Assembly: GCA_038210135.1 (NCBI GenBank)
Contig: JBBQWZ010000001.1
Location: forward strand, 124,001-188,000
Source: JBBQWZ01 sp038210135
GTDB taxonomy: Bacteria > Acidobacteriota > Terriglobia > Bryobacterales > Bryobacteraceae
Direction of reading: 5' to 3'
Length of the DNA stretch: 64,000 nucleotides
Shown piece by piece: positions 1 through 8,434 of this stretch. The translations under genes and the position numbers were made by a program. Position 1 is the stretch's first letter. Each line of letters starts with the position of its first letter. The notes under the pieces were generated by a model, which saw nothing but the letters and a program-made list of their open reading frames with translations, was not told where the DNA came from and ran no database searches.

Positions 1-1
1 C

Positions 2-622
2 ATCGAGCCGAAGAAGGCTCCGATCGCATACACGAAGACGGCGGAGTTTAAGTTCCTCGGCGATTACGGATCGTCGGAGGATATCACGGGAGGCATGGGA
101 TTGCCTGGAGTCGCCGAGTTGCAGAAGTTCGTCGATGAAGGCGGACTCCTGATTACGCTGGGATCGGCAACGGAGTTCCCGGCGGCTTTCGGCCTGACCC
201 GGAAGATCGACGCCGGCCGCACGTCGCCGGCGTTCTACGCACCCGGTCCAATTGTGGAGGCGGAAATTCTGCGGCCCACGCATCCGCTTTTCTACGGTTA
301 CAGCGAGAAGACGGTGCCGGTCCGGTACGCGAACGGTCCGCTGTTGACGGTTCCGCTGACGGACCGGGAGCAGATCCTGATGCGCTTCCGCGGCGGCGAC
401 GAGGGTGTGATGAGCGGATTCATGAAAGGCTCCGCCGAGGTCCGGGGGCGCCCGGCGATTGTGGATGTGCCGGTCGGGCAAGGACGGGTGCTAATGTTTG
501 CAACCAATCCCTGCTACCGCTGGCAGAACCTCGGCGAGTTCAGAATGTTATTCAACGCTTTGATCAACCATAACGATTTCGCAAGTGCGAAACCGGTGGC
601 GGGTCCAGGCGCCAGGGAATAA
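2..622 (+). CDS. C-terminal part of a probable M14-family zinc carboxypeptidase (partial)
   Basis: The reading frame is already open at base 2, so this is the 3' end of a larger gene cut by the window edge. The first ATG in frame (95) is probably internal. The visible roughly 206 residues read as a glutamine-amidotransferase-like alpha/beta domain: a stretch 'LQKFVDEGGLLITLG' followed by 'PVGQGRVLMFATNP', which I associate with the C-terminal domain of acidobacterial secreted M14 carboxypeptidases. The zinc-binding catalytic domain would lie upstream and is not visible, so the family call is an inference from this tail. A hairpin with a T-run follows the stop codon. It could instead be a stand-alone ThuA/GATase-like protein. 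Confidence 0.5.
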   Translation: MEPKKAPIAYTKTAEFKFLGDYGSSEDITGGMGLPGVAELQKFVDEGGLLITLGSATEFPAAFGLTRKIDAGRTSPAFYAPGPIVEAEILRPTHPLFYGYSEKTVPVRYANGPLLTVPLTDREQILMRFRGGDEGVMSGFMKGSAEVRGRPAIVDVPVGQGRVLMFATNPCYRWQNLGEFRMLFNALINHNDFASAKPVAGPGARE

Positions 623-986
623 TGGCGGAGTTTTCCGTTCCTTCAGACGAACAGAAGCGTCTTATTGATTAGACAGAACCCGGTTCTTCTGTTTGCCGGC
701 TTCGAAACAGCAGGCGGTGCTACCTCCGAGGCCGCCTGCTTTTTTTGCGTTTAGCGTCGAACTACGTAAATCGAAAAACCGGGCGCGCGCGCCGCCGATC
801 GACAGGTCCAGAAGTGCGGTACCAACTGGAAAGTTTCCAGGCAATTTCAGGTTGATCTGGACTGGCCCTGAACGTTGGTGGGGGCAATCGGCAGTCCACT
901 GTGCTGCCTGAGTTCACTGGCGCGTGCGAGCCCCGATCCTCCGTACCCTCGAATCGTTTTTCAACTCGCCGGGTGAAGTTCATTAT
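623..986. other. Non-coding stretch between the M14-type gene and the VOC gene
   Basis: It holds the terminator at 710-746. An 8-bp inverted repeat (aacagaag at 650-657 with cttctgtt at 686-693) lies just before it and could form an extra hairpin in the 3' UTR. Short open frames on both strands here have low-complexity translations and no ribosome-binding site, so I see no gene. The rest shows nothing recognisable. Confidence 0.5.
710..746 (+). terminator. Rho-independent terminator
   Basis: A perfect 8-bp GC-rich stem (GCAGGCGG / CCGCCTGC) with a 14-nt loop is followed directly by a run of seven T. It lies 88 bp after the stop codon of the upstream partial gene and has the right orientation for it. 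Confidence 0.75.
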
Positions 987-1757
987 TTATCGGGCTAACG
1001 GCTGAAAGAGGAGAAATGAGGCGCCCTGGGGATCGGCGACCACACTTACTCGTCCCGTATTCGGGATGTCCATCGGACTCAAATAGAGCTTCCCGCCGAG
1101 AGATTTCACTTTCTCGGAGCTTTCGTCGCAGTTCGCGACCATAAGATAACCCGCCCAGTGTGGAAATGCGCCCCCCTCTGAGCTGATTTTCGACATGCCT
1201 CCGATCTGGGTGCCGGCGTTTTCGATCTCAGTATAGTCGGGCGAAACTTTGTACTTCCAACCGAAGAGTTTTCCGTACAGTTCGGCAGCCGCCGGAACGT
1301 CAAGCGTCACGAGTTCGCCCCAGCAGAAAGTACCCGGCACGTTGACCAATCCGGAACCGGTTTGCGCCATCGCCTGCCAGACGCCGAAGGTAGCGCCTTG
1401 CGGGTCGGCGACAATCGCCATCCGGCCTTTGTCCATCACGTCGAACGGGCCGGCATAAACCGTAAAACCGATTGCCTTGGCCTGCGCCACTGTGGAATCG
1501 GCGTTGTCGGAGGCCACATACAGCATCCAATTTGGTGGAATGCCTTGCTCGCGCTGGTCCTTCATCTGGACATACATGCCGCCGACATTCCGGCCTTCCA
1601 GTTTGAACAAAGTGTAGAAGCCGCCCGGACCGATGGGAGTGTCTTCAGGAGTCCAGCCGAATAGGCCCGAATAGAATTTCTTGGCGCTTTCCGCGTCGGT
1701 GGTGGCCAGTTCTGTCCAGCAGAACGTGCCGGGGGCATGTTGATCGATGTTGGGCAT
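987..1757 (-). CDS. Two-domain VOC (glyoxalase/bleomycin-resistance fold) protein
   Basis: The product is 256 residues with two similar halves, each beginning 'PGTFCWTEL' or 'PGTFCWGEL' and continuing '..A..FYSGLFGW' or 'AELYGKLFGWKY', the typical start of a VOC/glyoxalase-like domain. This tandem architecture is common in small soluble metal-dependent dioxygenase or isomerase-like proteins. The substrate cannot be deduced. The frame stays open up to 1958, but the ATG at 1757 is preceded by AGGAG at the proper spacing and starts the first domain immediately, so I chose it. It is divergent from the propeller gene at 1881. Confidence 0.85.
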   Translation of the reverse strand: MPNIDQHAPGTFCWTELATTDAESAKKFYSGLFGWTPEDTPIGPGGFYTLFKLEGRNVGGMYVQMKDQREQGIPPNWMLYVASDNADSTVAQAKAIGFTVYAGPFDVMDKGRMAIVADPQGATFGVWQAMAQTGSGLVNVPGTFCWGELVTLDVPAAAELYGKLFGWKYKVSPDYTEIENAGTQIGGMSKISSEGGAFPHWAGYLMVANCDESSEKVKSLGGKLYLSPMDIPNTGRVSVVADPQGASFLLFQPLAR

Positions 1758-1880
1758 GGAAGGGTCTCCTGAGTGTAGCCCAAGCATTTCAGCTTCGATC
1801 GATTCGGCAAAAAAGTTCCGACAAATCGCACTCAGTAGGAAGTTTGGGGCGGAATCCGGCGGGCGTATACTCAGAAGACC

Positions 1881-3200
1881 ATGCGCGCCGTTCTTATCTC
1901 CGCTATTGCTCTGTCGCTCTGCGTCCCCAGTTTGCCAGGAGCCGATTCGTGGCCCCAATTCCGTGGTCCCGGTTCCACTGGCGTCGTGGACGATCCGAAG
2001 CTGCCTGACAAGTGGAGCGCCACGGAAAACGTCGCATGGAAAACTGAAATTCCCGGTCTTGGCTGGTCGTCGCCGGTGGTGGCGAACGACATGATCTTCC
2101 TCACGTCAGTGGTCAGCACGAAGGACATCGAGAAGCCAAAGAAAGGCCTGTATTTCGGCGGCGAGCGGAAGGGCCCCGAGGACGAACACAAGTACGTCGT
2201 CTATGCGATCGACTGGAAGACGGGCAAGATCGCCTGGCAGCAGGAAGTGTTTAAAGGCATTCCTCCGCAATCGCGCCACTTGAAGAACAGCTATGCGTCG
2301 GAGACTCCGACGACGGACGGCGAGCGAGTGTACGCGTACTTCGGCAACGTCGGCATTTTTGTCTTCGATATGAAGGGCAAGAAAGTCTGGGAGAAGAAGT
2401 TCGAGCCGATGAAGACGCTGTACGGCTGGGGTACCGCTGCCTCGCCGATTCTGCATCAGGGCCGCCTCTACATCGTGAACGATAATGCCGAGAAGAGCTG
2501 GCTGACGGCGCTCGACAAGAAGACCGGTAAAGAAATTTGGAAAGTGGATCGCGAAGAGATTACCAACTGGTCTACGCCCTACATCTGGGAGCACGACGGC
2601 AAGACGGAAATCGTGACCACCGGTACGAAGAAAACGCGGTCCTACGATCTCGACGGAAAGCTGCTCTGGGAATTCGGCGGCATGTCAAGCCTTGTCATTC
2701 CGACGCCATTTTCGAAATTCGGACTCCTCTACCTCTCGTCCGGATATGTGGGCGATCAGAACCGTCCCGTATACGCGATCAAGCCGGGCGCGAAGGGCGA
2801 TATCACGCTGCCGAAAGGCGAAACTTCGAGTCAGTATGTGGCTTGGTATTATCCGCAGGCCGGACCCTACAACCCGTCGCCGATCATTTACGGCGACATC
2901 TACTACACGCTTCTCGACCGCGGATTCTTCACCGCTCATGACGCGAAGACCGGTAAAGAGATCTACACCAAGGTCCGCATCGATCCGGCAGCGAGCGCGT
3001 TCACGTCGTCACCTTGGGCGTCGAACGGAAAGCTGTTTCTTCTAAGCGAAGACGGCGACGCATTTGTTGTCGAAGCCGGTACGGAGTTCAAGCTGGTCGG
3101 CAAGAATTCGCTGGACGAGATGTGTATGTCTACGCCTGCGATCTACAAAAGCAGTTTGCTGATTCGCACGGCGTCGAAGCTGTACAAGATCTCGAAGTAA
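1881..3200 (+). CDS. Secreted PQQ-type beta-propeller repeat protein (BamB-like)
   Basis: The product is 439 residues. It begins with a signal peptide (Met-Arg, a hydrophobic core, cleavage near PGA-D at about residue 21) and then 'WPQFRGPGSTGV', the usual opening of periplasmic PQQ-binding-like propellers in Acidobacteria and Planctomycetes. Repeated blades carry the 'ALDKKTGKEIWK' or 'AHDAKTGKEIY' signature of this fold. These proteins resemble BamB or PQQ dehydrogenases. No dehydrogenase catalytic residues were identified, so enzymatic function is open. pyrE starts 11 bp after the stop and may be co-transcribed. Confidence 0.85.
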   Translation: MRAVLISAIALSLCVPSLPGADSWPQFRGPGSTGVVDDPKLPDKWSATENVAWKTEIPGLGWSSPVVANDMIFLTSVVSTKDIEKPKKGLYFGGERKGPEDEHKYVVYAIDWKTGKIAWQQEVFKGIPPQSRHLKNSYASETPTTDGERVYAYFGNVGIFVFDMKGKKVWEKKFEPMKTLYGWGTAASPILHQGRLYIVNDNAEKSWLTALDKKTGKEIWKVDREEITNWSTPYIWEHDGKTEIVTTGTKKTRSYDLDGKLLWEFGGMSSLVIPTPFSKFGLLYLSSGYVGDQNRPVYAIKPGAKGDITLPKGETSSQYVAWYYPQAGPYNPSPIIYGDIYYTLLDRGFFTAHDAKTGKEIYTKVRIDPAASAFTSSPWASNGKLFLLSEDGDAFVVEAGTEFKLVGKNSLDEMCMSTPAIYKSSLLIRTASKLYKISK

Positions 3201-3211
3201 TATCGAAGTAC

Positions 3212-3769
3212 ATGACTCACGACGAGCGCGAGGAGCTACGAGCTCTACTCAAGCAGTACTCCGTCCGGACGGGTGGTGATTTTTTGTTGGCGTCCGGCCA
3301 ACGATCCAGCGTGTACGTGGACGCGAAGTTGACGACCTGCAAGGCGGTAGGGACGCGACTGGTCGGCAAGGCATTTCTCGCCAAAATGTCGGAGCGCGCT
3401 TGGTCTCCGAAGGCGGTCGGCGGCCTGGTGTTGGGAGCCGATCCAATCGTGATGGCGATTGCCCGCGAGAGCCTGGAATTAGGTATCGAGATCGATGCGT
3501 TTCTGGTCCGTAAAGAGGCCAAGGGGCACGGAACCAGGAAGCACATCGAGGGCTTAACTGTGATGGAAGGGCTCGACGTCGTAATCATCGACGACGTGTG
3601 TACCACCGGCGAATCGACGGTGGCAGCGGTCCAGCATTCGCGGAATGCAGGCTTGAATGTGCTGGGAGCGATCTGCCTGGTGGATCGTCAGATGGGCGCT
3701 CGGAATAATCTCGAGGTCGGGTTAATGTGCCCGTTCGACGCGGTGTTCACGCTGCCGGAATTGACGTAG
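3212..3769 (+). CDS. pyrE: Orotate phosphoribosyltransferase
   Basis: PyrE joins orotate to PRPP to form OMP in pyrimidine biosynthesis. The 185-residue product has the PRPP-binding signature 'VVIIDDVCTTGES' (about residues 118-130), the flexible-loop region 'VRKEAKGHGTRK', and the usual N-terminal 'GDFLLASGQRSSVYVDAKL'. The frame stays open into the preceding gene, but the ATG at 3212 fits the family N-terminus and length. The ribosome-binding site is weak, and the gene sits 11 bp behind the propeller gene. It converges on mnmE, with a single base between the two stop codons. Confidence 0.93.
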   Translation: MTHDEREELRALLKQYSVRTGGDFLLASGQRSSVYVDAKLTTCKAVGTRLVGKAFLAKMSERAWSPKAVGGLVLGADPIVMAIARESLELGIEIDAFLVRKEAKGHGTRKHIEGLTVMEGLDVVIIDDVCTTGESTVAAVQHSRNAGLNVLGAICLVDRQMGARNNLEVGLMCPFDAVFTLPELT

Positions 3770-3770
3770 G

Positions 3771-5141
3771 CTACTTGCCGATACAAAATGTCGAGAAGAT
3801 GCGATTCAGGATGTCGTCGGCCGTCGTTGCGCCGGTGATGGCGTCGATGGGTCCGAGGGCGGCGTAAAGGTCGAGGAGCAGCATCTCATGTGGGATTCCG
3901 AGATCGACCGCGGACCTTGCCGCCTGTAAAGCTTCGAGCGACTCCTTCAGACAGCGTTCATGGCGGAGGCTGGTAATGAAGCCGTCCTGCTGTTCCAGTG
4001 CTGCTTCCGGAGCTACGGTCGCGAGGATGCGTTCGCGGAGTTCGGGGATTCCAGCTCCCGTGACAGCCGACACAACCGAGATCTGCTGCGCACGAATGGC
4101 GCGCATCGCGACTTCCTCTTCAGACAGCAAATCGGATTTGTTCCCGACCACCAAATACCGTCCTTGCTGCGCCGCGCGGCTGATGAGACTGGCGTCTTCA
4201 ACAACGAATTGGTTCTGCACGGAAATGTCGAGCACCACTACAGTGAGATCCGCATCGGCCATCGATTGGTAGCTTCGCTCGATGCCCAAGCTCTCGACGC
4301 GATCTTCGGAGGCGCGAATTCCAGCCGTATCCACGAACTTGACCGGGATTCCATCGAGAGATGCGGTTTCGCTTACCGAGTCGCGAGTGGTTCCGGCAAT
4401 CTCCGTGACGATCGCCCGGTCCTGATCGAGGAGGCGATTGAAGAGGCTGCTCTTGCCGACGTTCGGGCGGCCGACGATCGCGAGCGTGAAGCCGGCGTGG
4501 ACCAGTTTGCCGTACGCGAAACTGGCGGCCAACTTGGCGATACCTTCTTCGATCGGCGTGAGACGGCGTAGCAATTCTTCAGGAGGAGCCACGCTGATGT
4601 CGTCTTCGGCGAAGTCGATGCCGGCTTCGAGCAGCGCGATCATTTCGAGCAACTGGTCCTTGATCGGCTTCAGACGGCGCGAGACGGAGCCGTCGATTTG
4701 TTGCGCGGCGATGCGTGCCTGAAAAAGAGTCGTGGCGTCGATTAGATCGCGAACAGCTTCCGCGCGCGGGAGATCGATGCGGCCATTGAGGTACGCGCGA
4801 AGCGTGAATTCGCCAGGTTCCGCGAGTCGCGCGCCTTCGCTCACGGCGCGTTCGAGGGCGTAGCGAAGCACGACAGGGGCTCCGTGGCAGGAAATTTCGA
4901 TGACATCTTCGGCGGTGTAGGATTTGGGCTTCGCGAAGTAGGTGACGACGACCTGGTCTACGGTCTTGCCGTCTGTATCGCAGAGCTCCGCCAGGTTGGC
5001 GGTCCAGGGGCACAGCTCGCCAGGAAGGTGAAGGATGGCTTTGGCGATTTCAACGGCGCGGGGTCCAGACAATCGGATCACCCCGAGGCCTCCGCGTCCC
5101 GGTGGCGTGGAGAGAGCGGCTATGGTGTCGTGGAGTTGCAC
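3771..5141 (-). CDS. mnmE: tRNA uridine-5-carboxymethylaminomethyl(34) synthesis GTPase MnmE
   Basis: With MnmG this GTPase makes the cmnm5 modification at wobble U34 of several tRNAs. The 456-residue product has the N-terminal THF-binding domain ('DTIAALSTPPGRGGLGVIRLSG'), an inserted G domain with P-loop GRPNVGKS, G2/G3 regions GTTRDS and DTAG, and NKSD. It ends in the required C-terminal CIGK, whose cysteine is catalytic. It starts with GTG. It is the last gene of the minus-strand rpmH-to-mnmE block, 101 bp after khpB. Its partner mnmG lies about 24 kb away at 29376-31190. Confidence 0.96.
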   Translation of the reverse strand: MQLHDTIAALSTPPGRGGLGVIRLSGPRAVEIAKAILHLPGELCPWTANLAELCDTDGKTVDQVVVTYFAKPKSYTAEDVIEISCHGAPVVLRYALERAVSEGARLAEPGEFTLRAYLNGRIDLPRAEAVRDLIDATTLFQARIAAQQIDGSVSRRLKPIKDQLLEMIALLEAGIDFAEDDISVAPPEELLRRLTPIEEGIAKLAASFAYGKLVHAGFTLAIVGRPNVGKSSLFNRLLDQDRAIVTEIAGTTRDSVSETASLDGIPVKFVDTAGIRASEDRVESLGIERSYQSMADADLTVVVLDISVQNQFVVEDASLISRAAQQGRYLVVGNKSDLLSEEEVAMRAIRAQQISVVSAVTGAGIPELRERILATVAPEAALEQQDGFITSLRHERCLKESLEALQAARSAVDLGIPHEMLLLDLYAALGPIDAITGATTADDILNRIFSTFCIGK

Positions 5142-5242
5142 GGCGGGTGAAGGCTTTTGTTCGGATGCGACGAAGAGTCCCGTCGCTTACGCTCGGGGTT
5201 CAATTCAGCGAATTGGCGATTTCAAGGCTTTGCTGTTGAGGT

Positions 5243-5896
5243 TTATCGAGGGGGACGAGGACCGCGACGATCGCGATCTCCACCTTGCCGCGGACCACGC
5301 CGGTCGCCTCCGGGTCCGCCTCTACGATCTCCGCCAAAGCCGCCGCGATCGCCGCCGGGGCTCGGTCTCCGCATGGGAGGCGGAGGAGGCGCGGGCGGGG
5401 TCGGCTGTCCTTCGGGTACAAGAACCACCTGGCGAAATTGGCCGATGCCGACGCTTTCGCTGCGGAGTTCGGTTTCGCCGCGCATCGATAAATGAATGAT
5501 GCGGCGTTCCCGGCTGTTCATCGGGCTGAAGTGAAATGGAATCTTGGTTTTCTTAACGCGCTCGGCCGCTGTCACCGCGCTCATCCGCAATTCTTCAATG
5601 CGGAGCATTCGGTAGTCGTTGGCGTCGAAGCAAAGCAGGGAATGATCTTCGCTTGGCATGCGAAGAGATTCCATCGAAAGCTGCTCGAGCGCGAGCAAAA
5701 CCTCAGCTTTGTTCGACAACAGTTCCGGGACGTCTTCGCCGCTGAACTTCACCATCACTTCCGGGCACTCGATGTCGGGGTGGACGGGAGTGCCCTCGAC
5801 GATTTCCCACGTGACGTCGAACCCGGCGGCGGATAGAACGTTGCGCAGAAAGGTGTCGAGCCGCGGTCCAGTTTCAGCGACGGTGTATTTTGGCAT
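5243..5896 (-). CDS. khpB: KhpB/Jag-type RNA-binding protein with R3H domain and RG-rich tail
   Basis: This is the Jag/KhpB (EloR, SpoIIIJ-associated) family protein usually encoded beside yidC. In the 217-residue product a KH-like region spans roughly residues 20-90. An R3H domain at about 90-155 has the diagnostic 'PMNSRERRIIHLSM'. From about residue 165 a proline stretch leads into a tail rich in GGDR, RRG and RGPR repeats that ends at the C-terminus. The N-terminal Jag-N domain seen in Bacillus and Streptococcus proteins is missing. The gene starts 15 bp after the yidC stop, so it is probably in the same operon. RNA binding is known for the family. The role of the RG tail is unknown. Confidence 0.88.
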   Translation of the reverse strand: MPKYTVAETGPRLDTFLRNVLSAAGFDVTWEIVEGTPVHPDIECPEVMVKFSGEDVPELLSNKAEVLLALEQLSMESLRMPSEDHSLLCFDANDYRMLRIEELRMSAVTAAERVKKTKIPFHFSPMNSRERRIIHLSMRGETELRSESVGIGQFRQVVLVPEGQPTPPAPPPPPMRRPSPGGDRGGFGGDRRGGPGGDRRGPRQGGDRDRRGPRPPR

Positions 5897-5911
5897 GCGA
5901 AAAGGGTCCGC

Positions 5912-7654
5912 TTATTTCTTCTTGGCCGGCTTCACATTGATCACGGCGGGAGCAGGCGTTCCCATGCTGCGGTTCGTAAACCACTGCTGCGCGATCGCAA
6001 CCAGGTTACCGGTTAACCAATATAACACCAGGCCAGCCGACTGATAATAGAACATAAAGCCCATCGCCAGCGGCATAAACATCATGATTTTCTGCTGCGA
6101 CGGATCGGCTCCAGCCGCCGGCGTCATCTTCTGCGAGATGAACTGGGTGACGATCAACAGCACCGGCAACACGCGGAGGCTGAGCGTTTCCGGCTGCGAG
6201 AGATCCGCAACCCACAGCCAGGATGCGAACCGCATATCTACCGCCACTGTAAGGACTTTGTAGAACGCGAAGAAGAACGGAAGCTGCAGAACCATCGGAA
6301 GGCAACCGCCCACCGGATTCACGCCGTGCTTCTTGTAGAGCGCCATCACCTCGGCATTCTTGTCAGCCTGGCGCGGATCGCGCATTGGAAGCTCTTTGTA
6401 CCTCGCGTTGATGGCCTGGATCTGCGGCTGTAGAGTCTGCATTTTTTTTGCAGACTTCATGCTCGTGAACTTCAGAGGCATCAGGATGATATTGATCACC
6501 AGCGTCAGCAGGATGATCGCCCAGCCGTAGTTATGGATGTATTTGTCGTTCAGCCAGTTCAGAACGGCGAATAGCGGCTTGGCGATAAATCCGAACCAGC
6601 CCCAATCCACCAACTGCTCAAGCTTAGGATTGATTTGCTTCATCAAGTCCAGATCCTTCGGACCGATGAACATCGAGAAATGATTCGGGGCCTCGCCGCC
6701 GACGGCGACACCGACGTGCGGCTCTTCCCCTTGGCCGTCGTCGGCTCCGATCACGGTGTCGGCAAACGTGGTGATCTCGGTGGCTCCGTTGCTTTTGGGC
6801 AGGAAGACGGCGGTGAAATAGCTGTCTTCCAGTCCGGCGAAGCTGTAGGTTCCGCTGTTGCTGACAGGCCCGTCTTTCGCGGCCTTCACGTCTTTTACAG
6901 TCGGATTCGAATCGCCGGAGACATGAAACAGCGTGTGGCGCGCGACCTGCGCATTGATCACCGTTGGGTCGCCGAAGCCGCCGCGCCATTCGATGGAATG
7001 CGGCAGGCTGACGCCGTTCATCACAACCTCAGTCGTGACATCGACGGTGTAGCTATCCGGGTGAAACTTGAAGTTCTTGCGAGTGACGGTCGCGCCGTCC
7101 GAATATTCGAAGCTGATCCCGAGTTTGTCCGCATCCGGCTTGGCGACAAAATTCACCCAATTGGGATCGGTGGCGGGCTTGACCGACTTGAACAGCAGCG
7201 AGAACGGGCCGTTATCCGTTTTGTCGGCGGCCTTCGGATTCACCAGATCCAGCGGGCGATCGTGGTGATCCTTATACTGCGTGAGGATCCAGCTCTTGGC
7301 GACCGCGCCGCGATTCGAGAAAACCACTCTGTAGACTTTGGTTTCGATCGTATACTGCTCGATCTTGTCGGCTTGGATGGTGGTGGGGGCCGCATCCGCG
7401 GCGGCTTTGGTTCCGGGCTTTACCGTCGCGGGGGTTTTCGCCGGGGTTTTCACAGGTGCCGCGGGAGGGGTCTGGGCTGCCGCCGGAGTCTGCGCCGCGA
7501 CTTCGGGCTTCTTCGCAGGTGGTGGCGGTGGGGTCGGCTTATAGATGTACGGCGTGACGAAGAGGACAACCGCCATGAGGCCAAAGGCCAGCATCAGGCG
7601 CGCTTCCATCGACATTTCTTTTTTGCCGGAACCGTCGTCTTTTTTAAAGTCCAT
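5912..7654 (-). CDS. yidC: Membrane protein insertase YidC
   Basis: YidC inserts and folds inner-membrane proteins, alone or with SecYEG. The 580-residue product has a first membrane segment near residues 19-37. A proline/alanine-rich linker follows, then the large periplasmic beta-sandwich domain typical of Gram-negative YidC (about 90-330). The five-helix core follows, with 'PLKFTSMKSAKKMQTLQPQ' and 'GVNPVGGCLPMVLQLPFFFAFYKVL'. The C-terminus is basic (PAKKK). Length and layout are those of diderm YidC. It lies between yidD (48 bp) and khpB (15 bp) in one operon. Confidence 0.96.
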   Translation of the reverse strand: MDFKKDDGSGKKEMSMEARLMLAFGLMAVVLFVTPYIYKPTPPPPPAKKPEVAAQTPAAAQTPPAAPVKTPAKTPATVKPGTKAAADAAPTTIQADKIEQYTIETKVYRVVFSNRGAVAKSWILTQYKDHHDRPLDLVNPKAADKTDNGPFSLLFKSVKPATDPNWVNFVAKPDADKLGISFEYSDGATVTRKNFKFHPDSYTVDVTTEVVMNGVSLPHSIEWRGGFGDPTVINAQVARHTLFHVSGDSNPTVKDVKAAKDGPVSNSGTYSFAGLEDSYFTAVFLPKSNGATEITTFADTVIGADDGQGEEPHVGVAVGGEAPNHFSMFIGPKDLDLMKQINPKLEQLVDWGWFGFIAKPLFAVLNWLNDKYIHNYGWAIILLTLVINIILMPLKFTSMKSAKKMQTLQPQIQAINARYKELPMRDPRQADKNAEVMALYKKHGVNPVGGCLPMVLQLPFFFAFYKVLTVAVDMRFASWLWVADLSQPETLSLRVLPVLLIVTQFISQKMTPAAGADPSQQKIMMFMPLAMGFMFYYQSAGLVLYWLTGNLVAIAQQWFTNRSMGTPAPAVINVKPAKKK

Positions 7655-7702
7655 GTTGCCTAAGTGGGGATTGAATGAATCGCTCTGAAATCAAGGTACA
7701 GG

Positions 7703-7912
7703 TTAGCGGACTGGGTCGAACCCGCCGGCGTGAAAGGGGTGACACCGAAGGAGGCGCCGCATGCCGAGGTAGACGCCACGAATGGCGCCACGCCTTTCGA
7801 TGGCTTCGCGCATGTATTCCGAGCAGGTGGGGTGAAAGCGGCAGGCCGAAGGCAGCAAAGGCGACAGAAAGCGCTTATAGCCTTTGAGCAGCAGAATCAG
7901 GATTTCGCGCAT
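7703..7912 (-). CDS. yidD: Membrane protein insertion efficiency factor YidD
   Basis: The 69-residue protein has the complete family signature: 'LLKGYKRFLSPLLPSACRFHPTCSEYM..AI' and 'GMRRLLRCHPFHAGGFDPV', with the conserved cysteines. YidD is a small membrane-associated protein that assists YidC. The ATG lies inside the 3' end of rnpA, with a 16-nt overlap, so the two genes are translationally linked. This is the standard position between rnpA and yidC. Confidence 0.95.
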   Translation of the reverse strand: MREILILLLKGYKRFLSPLLPSACRFHPTCSEYMREAIERRGAIRGVYLGMRRLLRCHPFHAGGFDPVR

Positions 7913-8271
7913 CGCTGGATCACCTTCTCCACTTCCCGCTTCAACTCTTCGAACGGAGCGTCCAGGGAACGGCGCCGAGGGTTGATCACAATCTCCCAGT
8001 TCGGCGCGAGATCGGGCATCCGAACGCGAAACGCCTCGCGGACCCGCCGCCGGATCCGGTTGCGGACAACCGCCTTACCAAGCGCCCGCGGTACTGTAAA
8101 TCCGATACGAGGCAGGGCGTCCGGCTGTTCCCCCAACGCTCCCAACAGAGGTTCTGCGCGTAGGCAGAACGCGACGAACAAAGGACCTGGAAGACGTAAC
8201 CCGGTGTCGTAGACCCGGCGGTAATCACGGGTCTTGAGAATGCGGGATTGTTTGGGGAACGGAAATTTAAT
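7897..8271 (-). CDS. rnpA: Ribonuclease P protein component, apparent ATT start
   Basis: RnpA is the protein subunit that helps the RNase P RNA mature tRNA 5' ends. The frame encodes the family hallmarks: an N-terminal 'FPKQSRILKTRDYRRVYDTG', central 'IGFTVPRALGKAVVRNRIRRRVREAFR' (the RNR motif) and the C-terminal helix. Upstream it stays open only to a TGA at 8305-8307. The first ATG/GTG/TTG, a TTG at 8181, would remove about 30 conserved N-terminal residues. The best start is ATT at 8269-8271, which overlaps the rpmH stop (cATTAA). This gives 124 residues, normal for the family. Start re-initiation after rpmH is an inference; a sequence error is the alternative. Confidence 0.85.
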   Translation of the reverse strand: MKFPFPKQSRILKTRDYRRVYDTGLRLPGPLFVAFCLRAEPLLGALGEQPDALPRIGFTVPRALGKAVVRNRIRRRVREAFRVRMPDLAPNWEIVINPRRRSLDAPFEELKREVEKVIQRCAKS

Positions 8272-8434
8272 GGGAAGCCCGGACGGCTCTCTCGTCGCTG
8301 ACCGTCAACATATGACGGCCCTTGGCGCGGCGGCGGCTCAACACGGCCTGGCCATCTTTGCTCTTCATGCGGGCGCGGAATCCGTGGGTCTTGGCGCGTT
8401 TGCGGTTGTTGGGCTGAAACGTTCTTTTAGGCAT
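8267..8434 (-). CDS. rpmH: 50S ribosomal protein L34
   Basis: The 55-residue product begins MPKRTFQPNNRKRAKTHG and contains the conserved 'GFRARM' and 'RRRAKGRHMLTVSD' of L34, plus a short C-terminal extension (ERAVRASH). It is a structural protein of the large ribosomal subunit and heads the rnpA-yidD-yidC-khpB-mnmE block. Its TAA stop overlaps the probable ATT start of rnpA. A promoter with an extended -10 element lies about 80 bp upstream. Confidence 0.96.
   Translation of the reverse strand: MPKRTFQPNNRKRAKTHGFRARMKSKDGQAVLSRRRAKGRHMLTVSDERAVRASH

Noticed and set aside
693..911. 72-codon plus frame after the first terminator
   Set aside because: Begins inside the terminator region, lacks a start context, and is basic low-complexity sequence.
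6635..7663. Plus-strand open frame (342 codons) across yidC
   Set aside because: Antisense of yidC; the translation has no recognisable domain and is Gly/Arg-rich, typical of a shadow frame.
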